A stretch of 64,000 nt of DNA from Shewanella decolorationis S12. GTDB taxonomy: Bacteria > Pseudomonadota > Gammaproteobacteria > Enterobacterales > Shewanellaceae. The notes beneath the pieces are model-generated. The model was not told the origin of the DNA. It ran no database searches and was given only the letters and a program-made list of their open reading frames with translations. A program made the translations under genes and the position numbers. Position 1 is the first letter of the stretch; every line of letters starts with the position of its first letter. Below, in pieces: positions 10,044 through 19,528 of this stretch. The stretch is taken from the NCBI RefSeq assembly GCF_000485795.1, contig NZ_AXZL01000067.1, forward strand, positions 1 through 64,000. Direction: 5' to 3'.

Positions 10044-10682
10044 TTAAGAAGCCACGGGAACTGATACGCCCGCAGCCATGTAGGGGATCACTTTACGGAT
10101 CACGGCTTCGATGTCGTTATGCTCACCAAATTCGGCCGCGGCAATATCATTCAGCGCATCGGCTGACGCCATAGTGAAAACAATCGTGCCTAGGGTAAAG
10201 TGTAAGCGCCAAAACATTTCAGCAGGAGGAATATGCGGTGCACTGGCGGAAACAGCTTTCACAAAGGTGTCTAAATGCTGCCCATAATGGGTAGTGATAA
10301 ACCAACGCAGATGCCCTTGGCTTTCAATGTAACCGCGACCCAGCAATTGCAGGAAAATTGTCGTGCCTTCGGTGCGCAGCTCGTTCAAATCCAATAATGG
10401 ATCGACTAATGCAGAAAGAATTTCCTCTAACGAAGCCTGTGTTGGCGCAGTATGTAAACGCTTTATGGCCGTCGATGCGGCGGGCATAAATACGTCTAAA
10501 TAACGGGCTAACACGGCGCGGATTAACTCTTTTTTAGAGCCAAAGTGATAATTCACCGAGGCTAAGTTAACCTCCGCCTTGCTGGTGATAAGTCGCAATG
10601 ACGTCTCAGAAAACCCCCTTTCGGCAAAAAGCTTCTCTGCGGCATCAAGTATTCTCGTTTTTGTATCGGATCGACTTGCCAT
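10044..10682 (-). CDS. psrA: TetR-family regulator, PsrA-like (fatty-acid degradation)
   Basis: A regulator of about 212 residues. The N-terminus (SDTKTRILDAAEKLFAERGF ... VNLASVNYHFGSKKELIRA) is a clear TetR helix-turn-helix; the C-terminal half is the ligand domain. The start at 10682 places the family N-terminus directly in front of the helix-turn-helix, whereas the longer frame would add about 46 unrelated residues. PsrA of Shewanella and Pseudomonas responds to long-chain fatty acids or acyl-CoA and controls beta-oxidation genes. The naming rests on the adjacent fadE and the palindrome upstream, so the symbol is an inference. Confidence 0.8.
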   Translation of the reverse strand: MASRSDTKTRILDAAEKLFAERGFSETSLRLITSKAEVNLASVNYHFGSKKELIRAVLARYLDVFMPAASTAIKRLHTAPTQASLEEILSALVDPLLDLNELRTEGTTIFLQLLGRGYIESQGHLRWFITTHYGQHLDTFVKAVSASAPHIPPAEMFWRLHFTLGTIVFTMASADALNDIAAAEFGEHNDIEAVIRKVIPYMAAGVSVPVAS

Positions 10683-10712
10683 TCCGTGACCTTGAATTAA
10701 TTTAAAACACTC

Positions 10713-10725
10713 GTTTAAATTAAAC
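10713..10725. promoter_or_regulatory. Candidate PsrA-type operator
   Basis: GTTTAAATTAAAC is a near-perfect inverted repeat (GTTTAA arm, three central bases, AAAC arm). It lies 31 nt upstream of the psrA start. The GTTT...AAAC geometry resembles described PsrA sites, suggesting autorepression of psrA-fadE. Confidence 0.5.
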
Positions 10726-10900
10726 ATTGGTATGGGAGTTGTCAAACGAAAAATGGCCAAATAAGCTGCGCCTTGCTGGCATGGATTAACAGCCCACTCA
10801 CATCCGTTGCAAAAAACCATGAAAAGTCATCAAGTCCTGTGCAAAAAACACTGTGCTTAGGTAGAATGCTTAACACAAAAACAACAAAGGACTGCAATAC

Positions 10901-12763
10901 ATGGCTATTCTATTGAATCGTCCCACCACGCTCGCACTCACTATAGCGCTCACCTTAGGCTTAACCGCCTGTAATGATGCCCAAAGCAAGGCCGAAGCTA
11001 CTGCAGCGGCACCTGCTGCAACTAATGCCGCCCCCGATAAAGCACAGGCCATCGCCTTTATTCAAGATGCTGAAGCCCAGATGGCACAGCTCTCTATCGA
11101 AGCGAATCGCGCCGAATGGATTTACAGCAACTTCATCACCGAAGATACCGCTGCGCTATCGGCCGCAGTGGGTGAAAAAGTCAGTGCCGCTTCGGTCAAC
11201 TTCGCTACCGAAGCTGCCAAATACGCCAATGTGGAACTCGATCCGGCCAATGCCCGCAAACTGAATATTCTGCGCAGCGCACTCGTGTTACCCGCGCCGC
11301 TTGATCCTGCAAAAAATGCTGAGCTCGCGCAAATCAGCTCCGAGCTCAATGGACTCTACGGGAAAGGCAAATACTGTTTCGCCGATGGCAAGTGTATGAC
11401 CCAGCCAGAGCTGTCGAGCCTGATGGCGGAATCGCGAGACCCAGCCAAGCTGCTTGAGGCGTGGAAAGGCTGGCGTGAAATTGCAAAACCGATGCGCCCG
11501 CTATTTCAACGTGAAGTCGAACTCGCCAACGAAGGGGCAAAAGATCTAGGTTACGCTAACCTCTCTGAGTTATGGCGCAGCCAATACGATATGAAACCCG
11601 ATGAATTTTCGCAGGAATTGGACCGTTTATGGGGTCAAGTTAAGCCCCTCTACGAATCCCTGCATTGTTATGTTCGCGGCGAACTGAATAACGAATACGG
11701 TGACGCTATCGCGCCAAAAACAGGCCCTATTCCCGCCCACTTATTGGGAAATATGTGGGCGCAGCAATGGGGTAATGTGTACGATCTCGTCGCCCCAGAC
11801 GATGCCGATCCTGGCTACGACGTGACAGAATTGCTCGAGCAGAAAGGCTATGATGAGCACAAGATGGTCAAACAAGCTGAAAGCTTTTTCACCTCGTTAG
11901 GCTTTGCGCCGCTGCCGGACAGTTTCTGGAGCCGCTCTTTATTCTTACAACCTAAGGATCGTGATGTCGTTTGTCATGCCTCGGCGTGGGATTTAGACAA
12001 TCTCGACGATATTCGCATCAAGATGTGTATCCAGAAAACCGCTGAAGACTTTACCGTTATTCACCACGAGCTTGGACACAACTTCTATCAACGTGCCTAT
12101 AAACAGCAGCCTTTCCTGTTTAAAAACAGTGCCAATGATGGTTTCCATGAGGCCATTGGTGACACAATCGCGCTATCTATCACCCCAAGCTATCTAAAAC
12201 AGATTGGTTTGCTCGAAGACGTGCCCGATGCTTCCAAGGATATTGGCTTATTGTTAAAGCAAGCTCTGGATAAAATCGCCTTCCTACCCTTTGGTTTGAT
12301 GATTGACCAGTGGCGCTGGAAAGTCTTTAGCGGTGAAATCACTCCAGCGCAATATAACCAAGCCTGGTGGGAATTAAGGGAGAAATACCAAGGCGTTAAG
12401 GCGCCGACAGACCGCACTGAAGCCGATTTTGACCCAGGTGCCAAGTACCATGTGCCCGGTAACGTGCCTTATACTCGCTACTTCCTCGCGCATATTCTGC
12501 AATTCCAGTTCCATAAAGCGCTGTGTGATACCGCTGGCGATAAAGGGCCTGTGCACAGATGCAGTATTTATGGCAATCAAGCCGCTGGGGAAAAACTCAA
12601 TAAAATGTTAGAGCTGGGTGCAAGCCAACCTTGGCCTGTTGCCTTAAAAGAAGTAACGGGTACCGAGGGAATGGATGCCAAAGCCGTGCTCGATTATTTT
12701 GCGCCGCTTAAAATCTGGCTCGATGAGCAAAACACGGCGGCGAATCGTCAATGTGGCTGGTAA
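10901..12763 (+). CDS. Peptidase family M2 (ACE-like dipeptidyl carboxypeptidase) lipoprotein
   Basis: A zinc metallopeptidase of 620 residues related to angiotensin-converting enzyme, which removes C-terminal dipeptides. It starts with a lipoprotein signal (hydrophobic stretch then LTAC lipobox; Cys about 24), so it is likely membrane anchored on the periplasmic side. Zinc ligands are in HELGH (389-393), and the third ligand Glu 417 is in HEAIGD. The downstream LPFGLMIDQWRW stretch is also typical of M2 enzymes. It is divergent from psrA, monocistronic, and followed by a terminator. Substrate unknown; peptide scavenging is a guess. Confidence 0.92.
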   Translation: MAILLNRPTTLALTIALTLGLTACNDAQSKAEATAAAPAATNAAPDKAQAIAFIQDAEAQMAQLSIEANRAEWIYSNFITEDTAALSAAVGEKVSAASVNFATEAAKYANVELDPANARKLNILRSALVLPAPLDPAKNAELAQISSELNGLYGKGKYCFADGKCMTQPELSSLMAESRDPAKLLEAWKGWREIAKPMRPLFQREVELANEGAKDLGYANLSELWRSQYDMKPDEFSQELDRLWGQVKPLYESLHCYVRGELNNEYGDAIAPKTGPIPAHLLGNMWAQQWGNVYDLVAPDDADPGYDVTELLEQKGYDEHKMVKQAESFFTSLGFAPLPDSFWSRSLFLQPKDRDVVCHASAWDLDNLDDIRIKMCIQKTAEDFTVIHHELGHNFYQRAYKQQPFLFKNSANDGFHEAIGDTIALSITPSYLKQIGLLEDVPDASKDIGLLLKQALDKIAFLPFGLMIDQWRWKVFSGEITPAQYNQAWWELREKYQGVKAPTDRTEADFDPGAKYHVPGNVPYTRYFLAHILQFQFHKALCDTAGDKGPVHRCSIYGNQAAGEKLNKMLELGASQPWPVALKEVTGTEGMDAKAVLDYFAPLKIWLDEQNTAANRQCGW

Positions 12764-12810
12764 TTAAGCCTCAAGTGCCAGTTATATCCGCGCCTTAAAC
12801 TAAACCGATA

Positions 12811-12838
12811 AAAATGCCCAACGATGTTGGGCATTTTC
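12811..12838 (+). terminator. Terminator after the M2 peptidase gene
   Basis: AAAATGCCCAAC and GTTGGGCATTTT form a 12-bp stem with a 3-nt loop, followed by CTTTTT. It could also serve the convergent smrA gene. Confidence 0.8.
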
Positions 12839-12906
12839 TTTTTAAGCTTCGGCATTAATAACGAACGCGAGTAACTATCAGAAAAATCAATGCGCTCACA
12901 AACCTA

Positions 12907-13497
12907 TTAACGCCAACCCATTCCCTTACGATTTGCCTCTTTATTCTCAATCTTAAGCTGTTCGGATTTAGTTAGCATCACATACAAGGCGCCCGTACCG
13001 CCCTGCTCGGTTTTCGCCGAATGATAGGCCAGTACCATATCAAGTTGAGATAACCAATGGCAGACAGCAGATTTTAGCAGTCCGGCCACGGGTTTACTGT
13101 TATGGCCCTTGCCATGGATAAGCATGACACAGCGTTCACCATGGGCCTGCGCCGCTAGCAAATAATTGAGCAACGCCTCACGGGCCTGACTCAAACGGTA
13201 GGCATGTACATCTAGCTCCATCTTAATGCTGTATTGCCCAAGCCTTAGGCGCTTAAATACCGCCCCCTGCACCCCTTCGCGCTTAAAACTAGCAATATCA
13301 TCGGGCGCAATAATCGGGATCAAGCTTAAATCCAAGGGCATACAGGCCAAATAGGCTTCACGTTGCAGCGCTTCACGGCGTTGAAGCTGCTCATCCGTTA
13401 ATGCCTTAGGTTGTAGATTCACCGCCTTAACATCGCCCTTAAGTGGCACAACTCCCGCCATTTCTTCAAAAAACAGTGCCGATTCATCATCTAGCAT
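12907..13497 (-). CDS. smrA: Smr-domain protein, SmrA/YdaL type
   Basis: A protein of about 196 residues with a C-terminal Smr domain (about 98-180). Typical motifs are LDVHAYRLSQAREAL, the LIHGKGHNS loop and GGTGALYVML. Smr domains related to MutS2 have nicking endonuclease activity, and the standalone SmrA/SmrB proteins of Gammaproteobacteria are linked to nucleic-acid cleavage. The start at 13497 is preferred because GGAGGAG lies 8 nt upstream; an upstream GTG would overlap this ribosome binding site. The physiological target of this copy cannot be told from sequence. Confidence 0.85.
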   Translation of the reverse strand: MLDDESALFFEEMAGVVPLKGDVKAVNLQPKALTDEQLQRREALQREAYLACMPLDLSLIPIIAPDDIASFKREGVQGAVFKRLRLGQYSIKMELDVHAYRLSQAREALLNYLLAAQAHGERCVMLIHGKGHNSKPVAGLLKSAVCHWLSQLDMVLAYHSAKTEQGGTGALYVMLTKSEQLKIENKEANRKGMGWR

Positions 13498-13629
13498 GGC
13501 AAGCTCCTCCACTCTTAACGCTCAGTGTGTACTTTTAGAACAGAAACACACTTTGTAAACATTCAACCCTTTAGTTCAGCGGGCACCTCCATTATAGTGG
13601 CGCCATGAATGCTTGATTAGAATAATGTA

Positions 13630-14208
13630 ATGAGATTTTTGCTGCTAGCCCTGATATGCCTATTGTCGCTTCCAAGCTTTGCTACTCCCACAAAAGCCAA
13701 AACTACCACGACTACCGATCAGCTGATCAATGCCAATTATCCGCTGTTCACTAAAGCATTTACCGAGCTTGACCCCGAGGTTACCGCAGAAATCTATTCG
13801 AAAGACGCAAGCTATCTCTCTGAAAGTCAAAGTAAAGAAATCTATTATGGGCGCGAGAGTATCGTTGCTATTTACCAGCGATTTTTCGATAAAATCCGCA
13901 ATAAAAAGGCCCGAATCGATATCGATTTTCGGGTGCTTAACCGTAAGTTATCGGGCAACAGCGCGTTCGACACTGGCTATTATCTAGTGCGTTTTTACCC
14001 CGCTGAAGAGACAGGTGAACCTGTGAGTGAATTTGCGGGCAAATTTGTAATTGGCACTCAAAAAGACTCTCAACAGCGCTGGAACGTTACTCTGGATATG
14101 AATAACCGTGCCGAACCAAGCTTCTATTTGAATGCCAAACCTGTGCCCAATCTTTACTATGGCCGTCAGTTCCCGCCGTTGCCTGATAGTCAAAAGAAAA
14201 AGCAGTAA
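13630..14208 (+). CDS. Secreted protein with NTF2/SnoaL-like fold (DUF4440 type)
   Basis: A protein of 192 residues with a cleavable signal peptide (hydrophobic core, probable cleavage after SFA at about residue 18). The body has the look of NTF2-like small alpha-beta barrels: an N-terminal helix (DQLINANYPLFTKAFTELD), the YSKDASYLSES stretch, then YYGRESIVAIYQRFF and beta strands. Such proteins bind small ligands or act as enzymes, and no specific function can be assigned. It lies 21 nt upstream of ychJ and may be cotranscribed. Fold assignment is by pattern, so moderate confidence. Confidence 0.75.
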   Translation: MRFLLLALICLLSLPSFATPTKAKTTTTTDQLINANYPLFTKAFTELDPEVTAEIYSKDASYLSESQSKEIYYGRESIVAIYQRFFDKIRNKKARIDIDFRVLNRKLSGNSAFDTGYYLVRFYPAEETGEPVSEFAGKFVIGTQKDSQQRWNVTLDMNNRAEPSFYLNAKPVPNLYYGRQFPPLPDSQKKKQ

Positions 14209-14229
14209 TTGATTATTTTTTAAAGTATT

Positions 14230-14730
14230 ATGAATATAACACCCGATAAAAACTGCTCTTGCGGCAGCCAAAAATCCTACCAAGACTGCTGCCAAGCACT
14301 GCATCTAGGCCTCGATTCCGGCGCACAACTGGCGAGTAGTGCTGAGCAATTAATGCGCTCTCGCTACTGCGCCTTTGTGTTGAAAAATTTTGATTATATT
14401 ATCAAAACGCACCATGCAGATTACCTCGATGGCTTAACCCTTGAACAGCTCCAACAAGGTCCCCATCCCCAATGGTTAGGGCTTGATGTGTTATCCGCCG
14501 ATGAAACCATTCACCCCGATGGCAGCAAACACGGTACTGTAACCTTTAAGGCGTGGTATAAAATGAGTGGCGCGATTGATGCCATTTACGAGCGCTCGGA
14601 GTTTATCTTCGAGCAAGGTTGTTGGTTTTACACTAAAGGCCATCAAATGCATGCCAAACTACCGGGACGCAATGATCCCTGCGTCTGCCACAGCGGTAAA
14701 AAGTTTAAGCAGTGCTGCATGAAGGATTAA
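14230..14730 (+). CDS. ychJ: YchJ-family (UPF0225) protein with two SEC-C zinc motifs
   Basis: A cytosolic protein of 166 residues with SEC-C-type cysteine motifs at both ends: [13 protein letters not shown] near residue 10 and [13 protein letters not shown] at the C-terminus. The middle is the NTF2-like YchJ domain (about 27-130; [21 protein letters not shown]). The family has no established function; SEC-C motifs bind zinc and often contact proteins or ribosomal partners. Interestingly, the preceding gene also appears NTF2-like. A terminator follows. Confidence 0.9.
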   Translation: MNITPDKNCSCGSQKSYQDCCQALHLGLDSGAQLASSAEQLMRSRYCAFVLKNFDYIIKTHHADYLDGLTLEQLQQGPHPQWLGLDVLSADETIHPDGSKHGTVTFKAWYKMSGAIDAIYERSEFIFEQGCWFYTKGHQMHAKLPGRNDPCVCHSGKKFKQCCMKD

Positions 14731-14748
14731 CCAAGTACCAACAGATAA

Positions 14749-14783
14749 AACAAAAGGCAATCGATTGATTGCCTTTTGTTTTT
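14749..14783. terminator. Terminator between ychJ and the convergent GGDEF/EAL gene
   Basis: AACAAAAGGCAATC pairs with GATTGCCTTTTGTT over 14 bp and is followed by T5. The A-rich left side means it can also stop the minus-strand gene ending at 14812. Confidence 0.85.
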
Positions 14784-14811
14784 ATATCGCCAGAACGGCT
14801 AATCTGAATGG

Positions 14812-16995
14812 TTAATGGGTGACAAGACTAGGTTCTTTCGCGGCCAATAAGAATTGTGCAAACTCGGGCTCTCGCAGCGCTGGACTGTATAAATATCCCT
14901 GCGCCTGATGACAAAAACTCTTGGCTAAAAATGCTTCCTGCTCGGCGGTTTCAACCCCTTCTGCAGTCAAGGAAATATTGAGCGCGCTTGCCATTGCAAT
15001 AATGGCCGAGACGATTTCTTGGCTTTCGCGGCTAATGGTGAGATCGGAGATAAAGGAGCGATCAATTTTTAACTTACTGATCGGGAACTGTTTAAGATAA
15101 CGCATCGAACTGTAGCCCGTGCCAAAGTCATCGATGGCCAGCCCCACACCCAGTTCGGCCAATTCTTGACATAAGAGCGTGGCATGGCGAATGTCGCCCA
15201 TTAATTCCGTCTCGGTGATTTCAAGGATCAGGGTTTTGGGCTTTAAACGATAACGCGTCAGCAGTTGCCAGACTTGCTCATATAGGTTCCCGCTAAAAAA
15301 CTGCCGTGCAGAAACGTTAACATGCATGCTCAAATCGGCATTATGGTGCTGCCAAATATTGAGTTGTCGACACGCTGCCTCAAGCACCCAACTGCCAATG
15401 GCGTTGATCATCCCAGATTGCTCGGCAATATCGATAAAGGCGCCGGGATACAGCACACCTTTTTTCGGATGATGCCAACGGATCAAAGCTTCAGCACCGA
15501 TATAAGTCCGCTGCTCCAGATCCCGTAAGGGCTGATAATAAAGTTCAAATTGGCGACCGCGAATGGCGCTATGCAAATCACGCTCTATTTGTGCATCTTC
15601 CTTAAAGGCACTGAGCAAAGTGCTATTAAACACTTGAATGGCCGTGCCCTTTTTCTTCTTCGCATATTGCACCGCGATATCGGCGCAGGTTAGCGGCGCG
15701 AACAGATTCGCCACTGAGGCGATATCGACAACCGCCAGTGCGGGTTTAGGTTCAATTTGCTCACGACCAATTAAAATCGGCATGGCTAAATGCTGATATA
15801 GACGGGTACTGAAATAATCGAGATCGTAAACCGCATTATCATCGGTGAGTAACACGGCGAACTCATCACTACCGACACGGGCGATTTCTGTCGCTTTATT
15901 GATTTCAGAGAAATGTTTTAAGCGCCGACCAATTTCGATCAGCAAGCTGTCGCCATTTTCGTGACCATAGGTATCGTTAAATCGTTTAAAGGCGACTAAA
16001 TCGACGAGCAGCAACAACCCCTTGGTGGTTTTCTCTAAAACCCGATTAAAGTGACTGCGATTATTCAGCCCAGTGAGACTACAACGCCAAGCTAAACGCT
16101 CAAGCTCCGCCTTATAGTTGTGTTCATCCGTACTTTCTTCGCCCGACACTAAGGCATAATGATTGCCGCGATCGGTGATGAATTGACTGACCACATACTT
16201 AAGCCAATATCGACTTCCATCAGCACGATTGAATTGCACTTCGCCTTTGGCCTGCTCGCCTCTGAAAATCTGCGCGAGCGTTTGTTCTGCTAATTCATTG
16301 TGCTGCTTAAAAAAAGCTAAATCTCGTAAATTAGAACCTATGCTCTTGTCACGCATAATACCCGTGATGTCCTCATGGGCTTGGTTTACATACTCTACTT
16401 TTTCAGTATGTAGATTGATGAGCATGCTCATCTGGCGTGACTGCTCAGTTGCACAGCGAAATAAGCTTAGGCGCTCTTCTTTATCATAGGTATGTTTGGT
16501 AGCTAGCGTTAAGGCCAGCTGATCGGCCATTTGGCAAGCAAGATGAATTTCGCTGTCATGCCAATGGTGAGTGACTTGCGCGCGTTCAATGCAGAGCACG
16601 CCTTCAAGGTGACCATTAATCCGGATCCCCACATCTAGGCTAGATAAAATTTGCCTAGGGATAAAGTAGCTATCGACTAACTCAGTCAAGCGCGGGTCAA
16701 TTAAGGTGTTGCCCGCATCAATATGACGATGATTTTTGAGTTCGGTTAAATAGCGTGGGATAAGCTTTAATGAATGCGGACGATGAGTATCTTGCAGCGC
16801 CATGGCCCCAAATTGGGCAACAAGGGACTGGCTCGATTGGTCGGCGGAAAAAATCCAAACCGACACCAGCGAAACAGCTAAATTCTGGCAGAGTAACTCA
16901 GTGGCTAATTCTGCCGTTTTAGTAAAGTCCCCCTGCTGCTTAGCCGAAGAATGGACTAAAGATTCTAATAAATGCTGATGCTGACGTCGCTTCAC
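14812..16995 (-). CDS. GAF-PAS-GGDEF-EAL c-di-GMP phosphodiesterase
   Basis: A soluble signalling protein of about 727 residues. Order: GAF-like sensor (about 10-165), PAS (about 175-290), GGDEF (about 300-455) and EAL (about 470-720). The GGDEF signature reads RVGSDEF, a changed active site, so cyclase activity is doubtful. The EAL part keeps EALIRW, the NVSARQF Asn, EITETELM, IDDFGTGYSS, KIDRSF and TAEGVET, so c-di-GMP hydrolysis is likely. A GTG at 16995 has AGGGA upstream and is preferred over a TTG at 17064, which adds 23 residues. No membrane segments are seen. Monocistronic. Confidence 0.9.
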   Translation of the reverse strand: MKRRQHQHLLESLVHSSAKQQGDFTKTAELATELLCQNLAVSLVSVWIFSADQSSQSLVAQFGAMALQDTHRPHSLKLIPRYLTELKNHRHIDAGNTLIDPRLTELVDSYFIPRQILSSLDVGIRINGHLEGVLCIERAQVTHHWHDSEIHLACQMADQLALTLATKHTYDKEERLSLFRCATEQSRQMSMLINLHTEKVEYVNQAHEDITGIMRDKSIGSNLRDLAFFKQHNELAEQTLAQIFRGEQAKGEVQFNRADGSRYWLKYVVSQFITDRGNHYALVSGEESTDEHNYKAELERLAWRCSLTGLNNRSHFNRVLEKTTKGLLLLVDLVAFKRFNDTYGHENGDSLLIEIGRRLKHFSEINKATEIARVGSDEFAVLLTDDNAVYDLDYFSTRLYQHLAMPILIGREQIEPKPALAVVDIASVANLFAPLTCADIAVQYAKKKKGTAIQVFNSTLLSAFKEDAQIERDLHSAIRGRQFELYYQPLRDLEQRTYIGAEALIRWHHPKKGVLYPGAFIDIAEQSGMINAIGSWVLEAACRQLNIWQHHNADLSMHVNVSARQFFSGNLYEQVWQLLTRYRLKPKTLILEITETELMGDIRHATLLCQELAELGVGLAIDDFGTGYSSMRYLKQFPISKLKIDRSFISDLTISRESQEIVSAIIAMASALNISLTAEGVETAEQEAFLAKSFCHQAQGYLYSPALREPEFAQFLLAAKEPSLVTH

Positions 16996-17183
16996 TCTGA
17001 TCCCTACAAAACTTCGTGTTGGGTAAAACGGTACTGCTGCGACTAACACGCCAAAAATAGGCAAGTTAATGGAGCCGATTTATCATTATTTTTGCTGACG
17101 CAGATTACACATCTACATGTAAAACAGCAACATCGGCCACACTTTATTACAAATTAACTCTGATTTGTATCACAGAGATCGTG

Positions 17184-17471
17184 CTATAGCCCATTTTCTA
17201 ATTGGAAAATCATCTTCTCAACACTGACATCAAAAACGAGTGTTAACGTTGCACCCGCATTATTTGGCACAATATTCCCTTGAGTTTGGCTAAAACGTGC
17301 TTGAGCCCGTTCCAGCATATTGGTCGCATCAACCTCAGCTTGCGCCCCGGTAAAGGTCAACTCGAGAGCAGTATCTTGTTCATCAATTACCGCTCCTATA
17401 TCCACAAAACTGCCACAATCGGTGCAAGTATCGTTCACGGTTGCCGCTTGTCCTGCAATGATACCTTTCAT
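17184..17471 (-). CDS. YfcZ/YiiS-family (DUF406) small protein
   Basis: A protein of 95 residues. The N-terminal Cys pair with VDIGAVIDEQD and the C-terminal FDVSVEKMIFQLENGL match the DUF406 family represented by E. coli YfcZ and YiiS. The start has GAGGAAA about 8 nt upstream. The family has no known function. In enteric bacteria yfcZ is next to fadL, but here there is no fatty-acid transporter beside it. Confidence 0.85.
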   Translation of the reverse strand: MKGIIAGQAATVNDTCTDCGSFVDIGAVIDEQDTALELTFTGAQAEVDATNMLERAQARFSQTQGNIVPNNAGATLTLVFDVSVEKMIFQLENGL

Positions 17472-17648
17472 CTGTTTTTCCTCTTTAATGGCTATATAGC
17501 TTTATTTAAGGGTGATACATAACCTGCATCAATAACACTTTATTATAGGTAACTGTGGTAATAGAGACTCAGCTTTAGCTCACGCTTATTATTGTGTATC
17601 GACACTAGTGGCGGTAATTTAGACAAGAAAATATGTATAAAAACAGAC

Positions 17649-18137
17649 TTAAGCACTCGCAAGGAGTGGCACAAGATTACGTTGAATGGCCAGTTGATCG
17701 GCAAAATGCATTACATCCACTTTAGGGGATGGCAACTGCCCACGTTGGCGCAGACGTGTGGTGAGATCGCAGTTGCTCAAGGCTTCAGCCATGGCAATAG
17801 GCTCGCCACCACGGATCACTAACGCTTCAGGGCGCAATGCCTGTTGCAACTGAAACGCCCTCGCCCCTTGCTCTGCAAAAACGGCACTGTTGTCGATAAC
17901 ATTCTTATCCGTCGATAAATCTGCCAAAAGTGCTTGCTTCGGCGGTAACTCAAACTGACGTTGAAATTTTTCTGCATTATCGAGCTCTTTTTGCCATTGA
18001 AACTGCGCCATGTCCCTCGCATCTGCAGACAATAGCGATAACAACAGGGCGAACTCTCCTCGCCTGTTGTGTTCTATTGCCGCATTTAAGCGGGAGCCTA
18101 TTTGGGCTTCGTTGATTAAAGGAACATCGATTTGCAT
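17649..18137 (-). CDS. VC2046/SO_2500-family conserved protein
   Basis: A soluble protein of 162 residues, helical and rich in Gln and Ala (GSRLNAAIEHNRRGEFALLLSLLSADARDM; LRPEALVIRGGEPIAMAEALSN). I recognise the pattern as the VC2046-type family of Vibrio and Shewanella, named only from genomes and without a function. The ribosome binding site is weak. It is followed upstream on the map by the tRNA-Tyr array and queE. The family match is from memory. Confidence 0.75.
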   Translation of the reverse strand: MQIDVPLINEAQIGSRLNAAIEHNRRGEFALLLSLLSADARDMAQFQWQKELDNAEKFQRQFELPPKQALLADLSTDKNVIDNSAVFAEQGARAFQLQQALRPEALVIRGGEPIAMAEALSNCDLTTRLRQRGQLPSPKVDVMHFADQLAIQRNLVPLLASA

Positions 18138-18262
18138 AAAAAAACATCATTAAAACAACTCGTTGTTAGTTAATCGACCAGTTGAACCAGAACTTTAGGA
18201 AAATTTTCATATTTAGACTTTACATGCCAAAGGTTTCTGACTACTATGGCGGCCGCAATTGA

Positions 18263-18347
18263 GGAGGGGTTCCCGAGTGGCCAAAGGGATCAGACTGTAA
18301 ATCTGACGGCTCCGCCTTCGAAGGTTCGAATCCTTCTCCCTCCACCA
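18263..18347 (+). tRNA. tRNA-Tyr (GTA), copy 1
   Basis: An 85-nt class II tRNA with encoded CCA. The acceptor GGAGGGG pairs with the 3' TCCCTCC; the anticodon GTA is at 18297-18299 in the loop ACTGTAAAT; a long variable arm and the T loop TTCGAAT are present. Identical over its length to the two following copies. Confidence 0.97.
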
Positions 18348-18386
18348 TTTGCACTAACAATTAACGATGCTATAAAAGATACTCGT

Positions 18387-18471
18387 GGAGGGGTTCCCGA
18401 GTGGCCAAAGGGATCAGACTGTAAATCTGACGGCTCCGCCTTCGAAGGTTCGAATCCTTCTCCCTCCACCA
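18387..18471 (+). tRNA. tRNA-Tyr (GTA), copy 2
   Basis: Same 85-nt sequence as copy 1, anticodon at 18421-18423, CCA encoded. It starts 39 nt after copy 1, so the copies are probably processed from one precursor. Confidence 0.97.
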
Positions 18472-18601
18472 CTTTTATCTTGTATGGTTCGAAAATCGTT
18501 GGTCTGCTGTAAACTTGCTCTACCCTTAAATCCGGCCAAGATTTAAGATAACTTTTAAATCAGACTCGATGAGTCGGACTTAAAAGTTGAAGAAAATATG
18601 T

Positions 18602-18686
18602 GGAGGGGTTCCCGAGTGGCCAAAGGGATCAGACTGTAAATCTGACGGCTCCGCCTTCGAAGGTTCGAATCCTTCTCCCTCCACCA
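18602..18686 (+). tRNA. tRNA-Tyr (GTA), copy 3
   Basis: Third identical copy, anticodon at 18636-18638, CCA encoded. The spacer from copy 2 is 130 nt, longer than the first spacer, and could hold its own promoter. Confidence 0.97.
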
Positions 18687-18805
18687 TTTCTTTCTTATCA
18701 CACTTTTTCTCGCGTTATTCACCAAGTTTTCTCACTCGTACTCCCACTTATTCAAACTTATTCTATCGCTTAATCCTATTACCTTTAATCCATAGATTTT
18801 GCTGA

Positions 18806-18832
18806 TAAAAAACGCCCCATTCGGAGCGTTAA
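18806..18832 (-). terminator. Terminator after queE
   Basis: Read on the minus strand, AACGCTCC and GGGGCGTT form a stem with a 4-nt loop followed by T6. It lies about 30 nt past the queE stop. Confidence 0.7.
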
Positions 18833-18859
18833 AGAAAAGTGCGCAGCGCTAAGTGGCCA

Positions 18860-19528
18860 TTAATCGATATTCAGGTATTTGTGGGTTTGAATCGATAAAC
18901 GCCAGTTGCGGGCAATACACACCTTCATCGCTAATTCCGTCGCCCTTGGTTTTTGGCTGATGGGTTGCAGACAAATCGTTTTCGCTGACACATCAATCCC
19001 TTTGAGTAACTCATCGAGTTCATCGATATGATTTTCGGTTGCTATCGGGTGCTTTATCTCGTTGGCGCGGCTCAAGGCCTGCGCTAACACCTTATAACCA
19101 CCCTTCATATTGATCTTTGGCGAGACAGTCACCCAGGTATCAGCATCGCACTTCACTTCAAAGGTACCACTGGTCTCGATTTGAGTGGCAAAGCCAGCAG
19201 CATGGAGCGTGTGGGTTAATTCATGCAGATCGTACATGCAAGGCTCACCACCGGTGATCACCACATGGCGTGCCGTATATCCCTTAGCGTTGAACGCCTC
19301 AATAAGACTCTGCGCCGTATGGTTAGCCCAGCGCCCCACGGAACCATCGACGGTGATCACTTGTTCGGGTGACACCTTGTTTTCCTCAAGCAGATCCCAA
19401 GTCTGTTTGGTATCACACCAAGCACATCCCACAGGGCAACCCTGTAAACGTACAAAAATGGCGGGCACTCCGGTAAAGACACCTTCACCTTGAATGGTTT
19501 CAAAGACTTCGTTGACTGGGTAATTCAT
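18860..19528 (-). CDS. queE: 7-carboxy-7-deazaguanine synthase
   Basis: Radical SAM enzyme of queuosine (preQ0) synthesis that converts carboxytetrahydropterin to carboxy-deazaguanine. The 222-residue protein has the N-terminal NEVFETIQGEG, the 4Fe-4S CX3CX2C motif in GCPVGCAWCDTK, and VVITGGEPCMYDL. The ATG at 19528 is chosen because the family begins with this NYPVNEVFETIQGEG segment; the longer frame adds 19 residues without family support. It is divergent from queC, and queE product is QueC substrate. queD and queF are not in the window. Confidence 0.95.
   Translation of the reverse strand: MNYPVNEVFETIQGEGVFTGVPAIFVRLQGCPVGCAWCDTKQTWDLLEENKVSPEQVITVDGSVGRWANHTAQSLIEAFNAKGYTARHVVITGGEPCMYDLHELTHTLHAAGFATQIETSGTFEVKCDADTWVTVSPKINMKGGYKVLAQALSRANEIKHPIATENHIDELDELLKGIDVSAKTICLQPISQKPRATELAMKVCIARNWRLSIQTHKYLNID

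Noticed and set aside
18240..18700. tRNA-Tyr array as an integration site of a genomic island
   Set aside because: No integrase or partial tRNA duplicate is found nearby, and adjacent genes are core genes.
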